Below are positions 1 to 6,188 of a stretch of 28,821 nucleotides of DNA, in pieces. The position numbers were made by a program, and so were the translations under genes. The DNA is from a virus: IMG/VR virus record IMGVR_UViG_3300010334_006999, positions 1 to 28,821 of that record. One strand, given 5' to 3'. The notes beneath the pieces are model-generated. The model had not been told where the DNA came from and made no database searches. It saw nothing but the letters and a program-made list of their open reading frames with translations. Positions within the stretch are counted from its first letter, which is position 1; the number at the start of each line of letters is the position of its first letter.

Positions 1-207
1 CTAAACAAAGCGGACAGCATTACAATACATATAGGAAGCGGTGTAAAAGAAGAAAGACCAGTAGTGAAGTTAAGTTTTAAATTGGGTGATAAAGTGTATC
101 ACGATATTCTTTTTAGCATAGCAGATAGAACAGAAAATGAAGAGCCCGTCTTAATTGGTGAACCTTTCTTGAAGCAAGCTAAATCAATTGTAGATTCGAG
201 CAAATAA
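1..207 (+). CDS. RimB-like retropepsin-type aspartic peptidase, C-terminal fragment
   Basis: Frame 1 is open from the window edge to TAA at 205-207, giving the last 68 residues of a protein whose N-terminus lies outside. The segment RPVVKLSFKLGDKV followed about 20 residues later by IADRTENEEPVLIGEPFL matches the C-terminal half of the 'ATP-dependent zinc protease'/RimB-like family (PF05618). In that family a conserved 'TDRS..yPvLlGR.FL' block closes a retropepsin-like fold. Family members often sit beside RimK-like ATP-grasp ligases, which would have to lie upstream of this window. The catalytic Asp is not visible in the fragment. The stop region overlaps the converging gene at 184-522 by 24 nt. 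Family assignment is moderately firm from the signature; the role in the phage is unknown. Confidence 0.6.
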   Translation, partial: LNKADSITIHIGSGVKEERPVVKLSFKLGDKVYHDILFSIADRTENEEPVLIGEPFLKQAKSIVDSSK

Positions 208-522
208 ACTATTAAAACCAAGGGCATTGAGTACGTCTCTAATGTTATAGTGATCAATGTGATCAGTTACATATATGGTAGGTGAGAAATGTAGTTCGTT
301 GTCAATTCTTATTCCTGTTTCTTCACCAGGGAGAAGTATATCATCAATATAATCCATTGCACCAAAATTTTTGAGATATTTGAAATAATAATCTTTTTGC
401 TGACATTCAATAAACACCTGTAAACGTATAGCTTTCTTGGCTATTAATGTCAACTCTCTAAAGCAAGTTATAGAGGAAGGCGGGTTTACTATATCCCCAT
501 TAATTATGAGGTTGTTGACCAC
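184..522 (-). CDS. Conserved-looking hypothetical protein, 112 aa
   Basis: This compact soluble ORF has no transmembrane segment or signal peptide that I can see. The start is taken as GTG at 522-520, because a weak late-promoter-like ACTAAATA lies 5 nt upstream, the same geometry as other genes here. The protein has a hydrophobic core region (TLIAKKAIRLQVFIECQQ), then an aromatic and acidic part (DYYFKYLKNF, YIDDILLPGEETGIRIDN). It ends in a His/Asp-rich DHIDHYNIRD stretch. I do not recognise the family. It converges on the peptidase gene and their 3' ends overlap by 24 nt, so it is probably transcribed separately. No function is proposed. Confidence 0.6.
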   Translation of the reverse strand: MVNNLIINGDIVNPPSSITCFRELTLIAKKAIRLQVFIECQQKDYYFKYLKNFGAMDYIDDILLPGEETGIRIDNELHFSPTIYVTDHIDHYNIRDVLNALGFNSLFARIYN

Positions 523-527
523 ATAAT

Positions 528-535
528 TATTTAGT
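528..535 (-). promoter_or_regulatory. Weak late-promoter-like box upstream of the 112-aa gene
   Basis: Read on the minus strand the sequence is ACTAAATA, followed by 5 nt and the GTG start of the gene ending at 184. It differs from T4-type TATAAATA at two positions. It is listed because its spacing to the start codon equals that of the better boxes in the window. Confidence 0.25.
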
Positions 536-550
536 CAAAATAAAAGAACT

Positions 551-1201
551 TTATCTTTTCATGTTAGCAATGAAGTTATAGAATTCTGCTCTTACAGCAG
601 CATCATCCATAAAATCACCGCTAAGCTTGCTAGTCTTCATCTCACAACCATCATGCTTCACACCACGATGGCAAGCGCATGTGTGTGTTGCACTCACAAC
701 AACAGCAACTCCTCTGTTCTTCTCGCATACATCATTAATTGCACCATGAATCTGCATTGTAAGTCCTTCTTGTATTTGTGGTCTGCGAGCATAAAACTCA
801 ACTATCCTGTTGAGCTTACTCAAGCCTATAACACGACCTTCCAGAGAAGGAATATAAGCCACATGTGCAACACCAGTAAAAGCAAGATGATGATGACTGC
901 ACATGCTCTTAACAGGTATACCGCCTTGAAATACCATGCCATCATAACCATTGCTAGGAAATGATGTAATCTTTGGTGGCTCTGTATAGCAACCAGCAGC
1001 CAAATCATTTACAAAAGCTTTTGCAACACGTCTGGGTGTATTGGTACTATTTGGATCATTGCGCCAATCAAAGCCAAGAGCATCCAGATATGCTTCATAA
1101 GCTTTAGCAGCCTTTTCAATGATATCTTGTTTCTCCTCCTCTGTATGTGGGTGGTTTCCATTAGCAAATCTTAGTTTATATTCTTTTGAGTACTCTGACA
1201 T
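551..1201 (-). CDS. folE: GTP cyclohydrolase I
   Basis: The enzyme converts GTP to 7,8-dihydroneopterin triphosphate, the entry step to both folate and 7-deazaguanine (queuosine/preQ0) synthesis. The 216-aa length fits bacterial FolE. The core is clear: SMCSHHHLAF carries the zinc ligands C101 and H104. VIGLSKLNRIVEFYARR (about 124-140) and the QIQEGLT block follow. ATHTCACHRGV (171-181) carries the third zinc Cys, C175; a second Cys at 177 sits where most homologues have Met or other residues. The ATG at 1201 is preceded at 7 nt by a TATAAT box on the minus strand, with TTGAAC 16 nt further up. The gene is divergent from the 1250 operon and lies near queD-like and queE genes, so the product probably feeds 7-deazaguanine synthesis, though support of host folate cannot be excluded. 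Confidence 0.93.
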   Translation of the reverse strand: MSEYSKEYKLRFANGNHPHTEEEKQDIIEKAAKAYEAYLDALGFDWRNDPNSTNTPRRVAKAFVNDLAAGCYTEPPKITSFPSNGYDGMVFQGGIPVKSMCSHHHLAFTGVAHVAYIPSLEGRVIGLSKLNRIVEFYARRPQIQEGLTMQIHGAINDVCEKNRGVAVVVSATHTCACHRGVKHDGCEMKTSKLSGDFMDDAAVRAEFYNFIANMKR

Positions 1202-1208
1202 AGTGTTT

Positions 1209-1236
1209 ATTATATGTTAAGTATTACAGCGTTCAA
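1209..1236 (-). promoter_or_regulatory. Sigma70-like promoter of folE
   Basis: On the minus strand TTGAAC (1236-1231), a 16-nt spacer and TATAAT (1214-1209) lie 7 nt upstream of the folE ATG. The expected start of transcription falls at or within a nucleotide or two of the start codon, leaving almost no leader. No Shine-Dalgarno is present. It probably belongs to the early/middle class. Confidence 0.55.
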
Positions 1237-1244
1237 CATAAATA
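1237..1244 (+). promoter_or_regulatory. T4-type late promoter box
   Basis: CATAAATA, one base from T4 TATAAATA, lies 5 nt before the ATG at 1250. It overlaps the -35 side of the divergent folE promoter, so the two transcription units share a region of under 50 bp. Confidence 0.5.
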
Positions 1245-1249
1245 TTATT

Positions 1250-1684
1250 ATGGGTTTTCATAAGTTATTAAGCGAATCATTGAGGGTAACAAATCTCAAG
1301 AGAATAAGAATAAAGACAGACCCCTCTTGTGTAGCAAATACGGAAGATTTTACAGATGTAAAAGGATATGAAGGATATATTCTTAGAGAATGCATGGGTA
1401 AGTTAAGAGTTCTTGTATTAGCACCTGACATGCCCATAATGGATATACCACCAGAAATGCTAGAGCATATAAATGATGAAAGTGATGCAGATATGCTTGT
1501 AGAATTTAAAGAGTATGCAAAAAAATACATGACAGCTGTGAAGAAAAAGCAGCTTGATGATCCAGTTTATACAAATATAGACAACTCATCAGAATATAAA
1601 GATGTTGAAGTATTCTTAAAACAGAATGGATTAACAGAGCAGGAGCTTAATGATCTCTATAGAGGGTTTATTGAGCATGAATAA
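1250..1684 (+). CDS. Hypothetical protein, probable late gene (144 aa)
   Basis: The start at ATG 1250 was chosen over an in-frame ATG at 1214, because 1214 lies inside the folE promoter and 1250 follows a late-promoter box by 5 nt. The product is soluble. An N-terminal MGFHKLLSESL is followed by a basic stretch (TNLKRIRIKTD), a beta-rich part (GYEGYILREC, GKLRVLVLAPD), and then an acidic helical C-terminal half. I do not recognise the family. The N-terminal LLSE motif resembles the L-x-E sites that the T4 prohead protease cleaves, which would fit a head component; this is speculative. The last codons overlap the start of the next gene (ATG at 1677), so the two are translationally coupled. Confidence 0.7.
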   Translation: MGFHKLLSESLRVTNLKRIRIKTDPSCVANTEDFTDVKGYEGYILRECMGKLRVLVLAPDMPIMDIPPEMLEHINDESDADMLVEFKEYAKKYMTAVKKKQLDDPVYTNIDNSSEYKDVEVFLKQNGLTEQELNDLYRGFIEHE

Positions 1685-2537
1685 TTTTGATCAATTGTAT
1701 GAAGCTTTGGTTTCAGAGATAGATTGGCGAAAGCTAGCTAATGCTGCACCGGGCAAAGCTATATCTGGTGCAGGTAAGGCAACAGCTGCAGCAGGATCTA
1801 TGGCAAGCAAAGGTATTGGTGCGTTTGGATATGCATTGGGCACTGGTGGTAAATCCATACCAGGAACACAAGCTTTACAAGCAGGAATACAAAAAAGTAC
1901 TGCAGCTGTTGGTACAGGTATTCAAAAAGCGGGCTCTGCATTTTCGAAATTCTCTACAGGGCAAGTTGATACAGCTAGAAAAAAAAGTGAACAAGAAATT
2001 GCAAAACAGCTGGGTATGCCTTCTACTCAATCACCAAAATCAGGAGATACGGTAAATATTACTTTAGGTAAATATGCTGGAAAGGGATTAGGTATAATGT
2101 CTCCTAAAGCTTTGTTTACAAAGCCTAAGGCTTATGAAGGTGGTATGTTATATACAATACCCTTGCAGGGTATTAAGGCAGCTGGTAAAGACATTGCAGC
2201 ACTTAGAGTACAGCATAATCCTTCTGCAAAAGGAGCTGCAAATGTTTATTATTCTGATAATAATAATATGCCTATCGAAAGACCTGAAGAATTGGGGCTA
2301 CCAAAAACAGTAATATTAAAACCCAATCCAGATCAACAAGCTTCAAATTGGATAATTTCTGATAGACAAACAGCAGAACCAATAGAATTAAATTCAAAAG
2401 GTAAAAATATAAGACCAGGCACAACCATAAAGAGGAACACTATAATACCCGTACAAACATATGGAAATAGAGTAACGCAATATAAAGTTCTTACAGATCC
2501 AGATGCAAATGGTGATTTTGTAGCACTCCCTGTATAA
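1677..2537 (+). CDS. Probable late virion or internal head protein, function unknown (286 aa)
   Basis: ATG 1677 lies within the last codons of the preceding gene; a longer in-frame start at 1650 exists but would deepen the overlap. Residues 1-18 (MNNFDQLYEALVSEIDWR) look like an amphipathic leader ending near an acidic VSE/L-x-E-like site. About 100 residues rich in Gly, Ala, Ser and Lys follow (KAISGAGKATAAAGSMASKG and similar). The C-terminal half is beta-rich (LRVQHNPSAKGAANVYYSDN, NWIISDRQTAEPIEL). This composition and leader resemble T4 internal proteins carried into the prohead by a cleavable targeting sequence, an inference from pattern only. No enzyme motif is visible. It forms a late operon with the 1250 gene. 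Confidence 0.7.
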   Translation: MNNFDQLYEALVSEIDWRKLANAAPGKAISGAGKATAAAGSMASKGIGAFGYALGTGGKSIPGTQALQAGIQKSTAAVGTGIQKAGSAFSKFSTGQVDTARKKSEQEIAKQLGMPSTQSPKSGDTVNITLGKYAGKGLGIMSPKALFTKPKAYEGGMLYTIPLQGIKAAGKDIAALRVQHNPSAKGAANVYYSDNNNMPIERPEELGLPKTVILKPNPDQQASNWIISDRQTAEPIELNSKGKNIRPGTTIKRNTIIPVQTYGNRVTQYKVLTDPDANGDFVALPV

Positions 2538-2540
2538 ATA
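2533..2540 (+). promoter_or_regulatory. T4-type late promoter (exact TATAAATA)
   Basis: An exact TATAAATA overlaps the stop codon of the preceding gene and lies 5 nt before ATG 2546. Transcription would begin at or just inside the start codon, so the 65-aa gene may be leaderless. Confidence 0.6.
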
Positions 2541-2545
2541 ACTTT

Positions 2546-2743
2546 ATGCCATATAAGATAATAAAATCAGGTAACAAGTATAAGGTACAGAAAAAAAATG
2601 GATCACATACATTTGGTACACATCCATCACGAAAAGCAGCACAAAGACAAATTGCTGCTCTCCATGTTAATGTTGAAGAAAGCTTTGAAGATGCAGTCAA
2701 CAAATACCTTCTAAATTTTAACGGCATTAAAAATAACAGTTGA
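2546..2743 (+). CDS. Small basic phage protein (65 aa)
   Basis: MPYKIIKSGNKYKVQKKNG followed by FGTHPSRKAAQRQIAALHVN resembles a small protein type common in tailed phages: a short beta-hairpin 'MPY.I.K.G.KY.V.KK' followed by 'HPSR..A..Q..AL'. Its biochemical role is, as far as I know, not established. The C-terminus (EESFEDAVNKYLLNFNGI) adds an amphipathic helix. It is expressed from its own late promoter. The small size and basic, RNA/DNA-binding-like charge are suggestive, but no function is claimed. Confidence 0.75.
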   Translation: MPYKIIKSGNKYKVQKKNGSHTFGTHPSRKAAQRQIAALHVNVEESFEDAVNKYLLNFNGIKNNS

Positions 2744-2767
2744 TTTCTGAATTTTTTTGGTTATAAT
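2740..2767 (+). promoter_or_regulatory. Sigma70-like promoter upstream of the QueD-like gene
   Basis: TTGATT (2740-2745), a 16-nt spacer containing a T7 run, and TATAAT (2762-2767). Transcription from it would give a leader of about 70 nt before ATG 2845, the longest in the window. The first ten bases, TTGATTTCTG, recur at 2811. Confidence 0.5.
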
Positions 2768-2810
2768 ATCAATAGGTATAGAAAAGAATATCTATACAAA
2801 TAAAAAAAGG

Positions 2811-2841
2811 TTGATTTCTGTATTAGTTAGTTTATTATAAT
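2811..2841 (+). promoter_or_regulatory. Second TTGATTTCTG box with downstream TATAAT
   Basis: TTGATTTCTG is an exact repeat of the box at 2740-2749, 71 nt downstream. A TATAAT lies at 2836-2841, but the spacer is 19 nt and this hexamer is only 3 nt from the ATG. It is therefore a poor canonical promoter. It may be a duplicated activator or sigma-contact site instead. Confidence 0.3.
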
Positions 2842-2844
2842 TTC

Positions 2845-3495
2845 ATGAAATACGAGAGTACAAAGATCATTGAATTAGGTTCATGTGCATTTAGACAGTG
2901 GAGAGCAGATAGTCATTGCAAATTTATACATGGATACAGATTGGTAGCTAAGTTCTGGTTTACATGTGATAGGTTAGACGATAAAAATTGGGTTGTAGAT
3001 TTTGGTGGTCTTAAGAATTTGAAGGAAATACTTGAGAAGCAATTTGATCATACACTATGCATTGCAGGTGATGATCCTTTATTATCATCCTTCAAGGAAT
3101 TACACAATACTGGAGCAGTAGATCTACGCATCATGGAAAAAGGTGTAGGTATTGAACGTACAGCAGAATTCTGCTTTGATGTAGCTGATGCATACGTGAG
3201 GGGTATTACTAACAATAGATGTTGGGTTGATAAGGTGGAGGTATGGGAGCATGATAAAAATTCTGCTATAGTATATTTTGCAAATGAATCAATTACACCT
3301 GTTGTACCTATTACTGCACCAAACATAGAGCAAATTACAGTCACAGGAGCAGGTATTAATATTGAAGTTCCTACCTCTGTAGGTGGACATGTTGAAGCAA
3401 TACCTCTCAAGAAAGAGATAAGAGCAGCCCCTGTGGGTAATAAAGTTACAACAGGTCTTAGCAATCCCTTTGCTGGTACTAGCTGGGGTAATTAG
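2845..3495 (+). CDS. QueD-like 6-carboxy-tetrahydropterin synthase / 6-PTPS family protein with C-terminal extension
   Basis: QueD turns dihydroneopterin triphosphate into 6-carboxy-tetrahydropterin, the step after FolE. Residues 1-145 show the T-fold signature: FRQWRADSHCKFIHGYRLVA (17-36), VVDFGGLKNL (50-59), FDHTL (67-71) and VEVWEHD (131-137). Aligned by eye to E. coli QueD, the catalytic Cys (C25), His (H69) and Glu (E135) are present. The zinc triad is not standard: HGH is HGY here (H29, Y31) and the first ligand His of 'AAHRL' has no equivalent, leaving H24 and H29. Residues from about 147 to 216 are an extra low-complexity tail rich in Val, Ile, Thr, Pro and Gly, absent from the usual 120-aa QueD. 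Family membership is fairly sure; activity is not. Confidence 0.75.
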   Translation: MKYESTKIIELGSCAFRQWRADSHCKFIHGYRLVAKFWFTCDRLDDKNWVVDFGGLKNLKEILEKQFDHTLCIAGDDPLLSSFKELHNTGAVDLRIMEKGVGIERTAEFCFDVADAYVRGITNNRCWVDKVEVWEHDKNSAIVYFANESITPVVPITAPNIEQITVTGAGINIEVPTSVGGHVEAIPLKKEIRAAPVGNKVTTGLSNPFAGTSWGN

Positions 3496-3698
3496 TGGAT
3501 ACAAATAACCCTGAAGTAAGGCAGCAGCTTTGTGGTGGTGAAATAGCTGATTATTATCCTGCAAAAGATAAACAAGTATCACCTGAAAAAGATATGAAGC
3601 AAATGGGAGATATCTATCAGCAAATACTCAACAAAAACAACCCACTCAATCTGCCTGCACCCTTAAAAAATAAAATCTCAATACTTAAATCACTTTGA
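3495..3698 (+). CDS. Small hypothetical protein (67 aa)
   Basis: The GTG start at 3495 shares its first base with the TAG stop of the QueD-like gene (TAGTG), which implies coupled translation. The protein is hydrophilic, with a predicted helix in the middle (PEKDMKQMGDIYQQILNKNN) and a proline-containing C-terminus. No motif is recognised. Its 3' end overlaps phoH by 9 nt tail to tail. The coupling makes it a likely real gene. Confidence 0.55.
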   Translation: MDTNNPEVRQQLCGGEIADYYPAKDKQVSPEKDMKQMGDIYQQILNKNNPLNLPAPLKNKISILKSL

Positions 3699-4430
3699 TT
3701 TTATACCTGCTATAACCTTAACAATAAACTTCAGTAGTTTGCTTCTTGTAATATCTTCTTCTGTAAAATGAAAGGTATGTATACCATTGCTATTACTGTC
3801 ATTTGTATCAAATGCACTGATTATTTTCTCAAATCCTGACTTCTGAATATCTGACTGCAGAGAATCACCTATAATAAATAACTTACAGTTTTTACCGAAA
3901 CGTGTTAATATGGTGACTAATTCACTATGCTCTAAATTTTGTGCTTCATCAACTATTACTACATTATTTGTAAATGTTGCACCTCTCAAGAAATTTACAG
4001 GTATACTCTTTAGATAATCACTTTGAAATAACATTTCTGTAATATGCTTGCCAACCAGCTCATCACACTTCTCTATAAGTGGAATACTCCATGGCTTAAA
4101 CTTGTCATCTACTTCACCTGGTAGACTTCCAAGTTTTCTTGTTGCTGACTCTACAATACTTCTGATATATACGATTTCATCTATTTTCTTCTCTCTTAGC
4201 ATAGATAGCGCCACATATACAGCGAGATATGTCTTTGATGAGCCTGCAGGACCATCGCAGAACATAATCTGCGATTCATCATTCATTGCTTTGTCGACAA
4301 AAGCCTTGTGATGTTCATTTAAATGAAATTTCTGATCAATCTTAAAATTAAGAAATATATCATTTCTTATGATACCATTTTCATCCTTAGCCTTGGCAGC
4401 TTTTTTAAGCTGTCTGTCTTTTTTTGACAT
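3690..4430 (-). CDS. phoH: PhoH-like P-loop ATPase
   Basis: This 246-aa protein has Walker A GPAGSSKT (60-67), a Walker B/DEAQ block VVIVDEAQN (157-165), and the family patterns GSLPGEVDDKFKPW (101-114) and FIIGDSLQSDI near 190. PhoH-family proteins are cytoplasmic ATPases, often fused or linked to RNA metabolism, and very common in marine phages; their role in infection remains unsettled. The N-terminal 35 residues are basic (MSKKDRQLKKAAKAK). The start follows an AATAAATA box by 7 nt on the minus strand, which suggests late or near-leaderless expression. The gene is divergent from queE and converges with the 67-aa gene. Confidence 0.92.
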   Translation of the reverse strand: MSKKDRQLKKAAKAKDENGIIRNDIFLNFKIDQKFHLNEHHKAFVDKAMNDESQIMFCDGPAGSSKTYLAVYVALSMLREKKIDEIVYIRSIVESATRKLGSLPGEVDDKFKPWSIPLIEKCDELVGKHITEMLFQSDYLKSIPVNFLRGATFTNNVVIVDEAQNLEHSELVTILTRFGKNCKLFIIGDSLQSDIQKSGFEKIISAFDTNDSNSNGIHTFHFTEEDITRSKLLKFIVKVIAGIKSK

Positions 4431-4437
4431 CTAATAA

Positions 4438-4445
4438 TATTTATT
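4438..4445 (-). promoter_or_regulatory. Late-promoter-like box upstream of phoH
   Basis: Minus-strand AATAAATA lies 7 nt before the phoH ATG (4430). It differs from TATAAATA only at the first base. It overlaps the -35 element of the divergent queE promoter. Confidence 0.4.
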
Positions 4446-4471
4446 GATTTCTAATATCTTTATAGCATAAT
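4444..4471 (+). promoter_or_regulatory. Sigma70-like promoter of queE
   Basis: TTGATT (4444-4449), a 16-nt spacer and CATAAT (4466-4471), then 6 nt to ATG 4478. The -35 side reads TTGATTTCTA, almost the same ten bases as the two boxes before the QueD-like gene, suggesting shared control of the two pathway genes. Confidence 0.5.
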
Positions 4472-4477
4472 AATGTC

Positions 4478-5215
4478 ATGGAAAAAAGCGTATTTCTTTC
4501 AGATGATAAGGTTTTTCACACTATTGAGGGTGAAGGTGAGCATATAGGAAAACCCTCTTTGTTTATGCGTGTTGCAATGTGCAACCTTACATGCAAAGGG
4601 TTTGCAAGCAAGGACTCTCCGCATGGTTGTGATAGCTTTGTTAGTTGGTCTGTGAAGAACAAATTTACTTTTGAGAAATTGTTCGAATATCTTGAGGAAT
4701 ATAACTATATTACATTGCTACGTAGAGGTGATATTTTTAAAATTACCGGTGGTGAACCTCTTATACAGCAGAAGAATCTTCTTGAGTTTATTGCTGCATT
4801 TACAGCTAAGTATCGCTTCATACCGAGAATTGACTTTGAAACAAACGCTACCATTATTCCTGATCCTGCCTGGCAACTTGATTATCTTGCCACATTCACC
4901 ACATCTCCTAAACTTGCTAGTAATGGTGACCCAGAGCATAAGCGCTACATACCAGATGTATTAAACTGGCATGCACGCAATGGCTCAGGTTTTAAATTTG
5001 TAATTACAAAAGAAGAAGATCTCAAAGAGATTGAGGAGCGCTATATAGAAAAGTTTGATTTTAGGAGAAACAAAGTATGGCTAATGCCTTGCTGCGGAAG
5101 TAGAGAAGAACATATTGCTATTGCCCCATTGGTAGCCGAATTGTGCAAGAAGCATGGCTTTAATTTTAGTCCCAGATTACAGCTTGTTATTTGGGATAAA
5201 GCCTTGAAGGTTTAA
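4478..5215 (+). CDS. queE: QueE-like radical SAM 7-carboxy-7-deazaguanine synthase
   Basis: QueE rearranges 6-carboxy-tetrahydropterin to 7-carboxy-7-deazaguanine using an Fe4S4 cluster and S-adenosylmethionine. The 245-aa protein opens with the substrate-binding FHTIEGEGEHIGKPSLFMR (13-31). Next come the cluster region C35-NLT-C39 and a third Cys at 51 in GCDSFVSW, then KITGGEPL (88-95) and FETNAT (near 120). The usual radical SAM spacing is CxxxCxxC; here 11 residues separate the second and third Cys. QueE enzymes are known to carry insertions in this loop, so activity is plausible. The promoter box it shares with the queD-like gene, and nearby folE, supports a 7-deazaguanine pathway. Confidence 0.88.
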   Translation: MEKSVFLSDDKVFHTIEGEGEHIGKPSLFMRVAMCNLTCKGFASKDSPHGCDSFVSWSVKNKFTFEKLFEYLEEYNYITLLRRGDIFKITGGEPLIQQKNLLEFIAAFTAKYRFIPRIDFETNATIIPDPAWQLDYLATFTTSPKLASNGDPEHKRYIPDVLNWHARNGSGFKFVITKEEDLKEIEERYIEKFDFRRNKVWLMPCCGSREEHIAIAPLVAELCKKHGFNFSPRLQLVIWDKALKV

Positions 5216-5236
5216 AAGCATCTATTAATTAATATT

Positions 5237-5971
5237 ATGAGAATTGCTATAGTGGGATCTGCCTGTCAGGGTAAGACAACTCTTACAAATGATTTTATAA
5301 AAAACTGGCCAACATACAAGCGGTCCAAAGAAAGCTATAGGGATTTAATTAAAAAAGAAAAAATTAAAATTAATAAAGAAGTTAATAGCGATGGTCAATG
5401 GAAGATTCTTAATAGTTTAATTGATGATCTTCAGAACACAGAGAAGACTGATAAGATTATTTTTGACAGGTGTCCGCTTGATAATTTGATATACTCTATG
5501 TGGAGTTTTGATAAGCAAAAATCTGATATAGATAAAGAATTTATTGATAAATGCATACCTCTTGTATGTGAAAGTATGCGTCACTTAGATATCATATTTT
5601 TTATTCCTATTACAAAAGTCGCTACTGTGAAGGTTGAGGAGAGAGAGCTGAGAGAAGTAGATAAATCATTTATTGAAGAGATAGATAATATATTCAAGGC
5701 AGTACAGCGCTCTTATTATACTGGTAAGTCACCATTTTTTCCTAAAGATGATTCTCCTGCAATAATTGAGATATTTGGTTCACCTGAAGAGAGAATTAAG
5801 ATGATAGAACTTTATCTCAATAAAGACGGAGAGCTACATGGTGAAGAGGAGAGCGTATTAAACCCTGAGAATCTTGATTATATGGAAACATTGCTTAAAG
5901 CACAGAAAAAAGCAAAAGAACAAGAAGAAGAAGAAGTAAGATTGAGAAAAAAGTTCCTTCCTAATAAATAA
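5237..5971 (+). CDS. P-loop nucleotide kinase-like protein (AAA_28/NadR-like)
   Basis: MRIAIVGSACQGKTTL contains a Walker A at 7-14. FDRCPLDNLIYS (76-87) matches the 'DR..lD' motif of deoxynucleoside and NadR-like kinases. HLDIIFFIPI follows as the next core strand, and the region around 150-175 (EIDNIFKAVQRSYY) would be the lid. This points to a small-molecule or nucleotide phosphotransferase; the substrate cannot be told. The C-terminal 35 residues are a highly charged probable coiled coil (KAQKKAKEQEEEEVRLRKK) not typical of the kinase core. It follows queE by 21 nt without a Shine-Dalgarno. A base or nucleoside kinase would fit a nucleotide-modification operon, but that is inference. Confidence 0.7.
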   Translation: MRIAIVGSACQGKTTLTNDFIKNWPTYKRSKESYRDLIKKEKIKINKEVNSDGQWKILNSLIDDLQNTEKTDKIIFDRCPLDNLIYSMWSFDKQKSDIDKEFIDKCIPLVCESMRHLDIIFFIPITKVATVKVEERELREVDKSFIEEIDNIFKAVQRSYYTGKSPFFPKDDSPAIIEIFGSPEERIKMIELYLNKDGELHGEEESVLNPENLDYMETLLKAQKKAKEQEEEEVRLRKKFLPNK

Positions 5972-5975
5972 TTAG

Positions 5976-6188
5976 GTGAGCAAATTTAATCAAAAAATTG
6001 AATCTTTATCTGAAAACTACAAATCCATAAAGTATACAAAACGTGAATTTTATCCTAAAAATTTTAACCTTTCCGAGGATTTTGTAAATGCATTTCGTAA
6101 GGAATACAGAAGATTAATAGACGAAGGACTCGAGCCAAAGAAAGCACTCATAAAGCTTAATAAAGCTTTACTTTTTCATACAAATTAA
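5976..6188 (+). CDS. Small hypothetical protein (70 aa)
   Basis: The GTG start at 5976 lies 4 nt after the kinase stop. An AATAAATA at 5963-5970 precedes it by 5 nt, but that box is also simply the codons for Asn-Lys-stop, so it may be coincidental. The protein is basic and helical (SEDFVNAFRKEYRRLIDEGL, EPKKALIKLNKALLF). No family is recognised. Its 3' end overlaps the converging fibre-like gene by 4 nt. Confidence 0.6.
   Translation: MSKFNQKIESLSENYKSIKYTKREFYPKNFNLSEDFVNAFRKEYRRLIDEGLEPKKALIKLNKALLFHTN

Noticed and set aside
653-1008. Open frames on both strands inside folE
   Set aside because: They lie entirely within a clear FolE coding frame and have low-complexity, Cys/His-rich translations with no motif or promoter.
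5963-5970. AATAAATA before the 70-aa gene as a late promoter
   Set aside because: The spacing is right, but the sequence is also just the codons Asn-Lys-stop of the kinase gene, so it carries little evidence alone.
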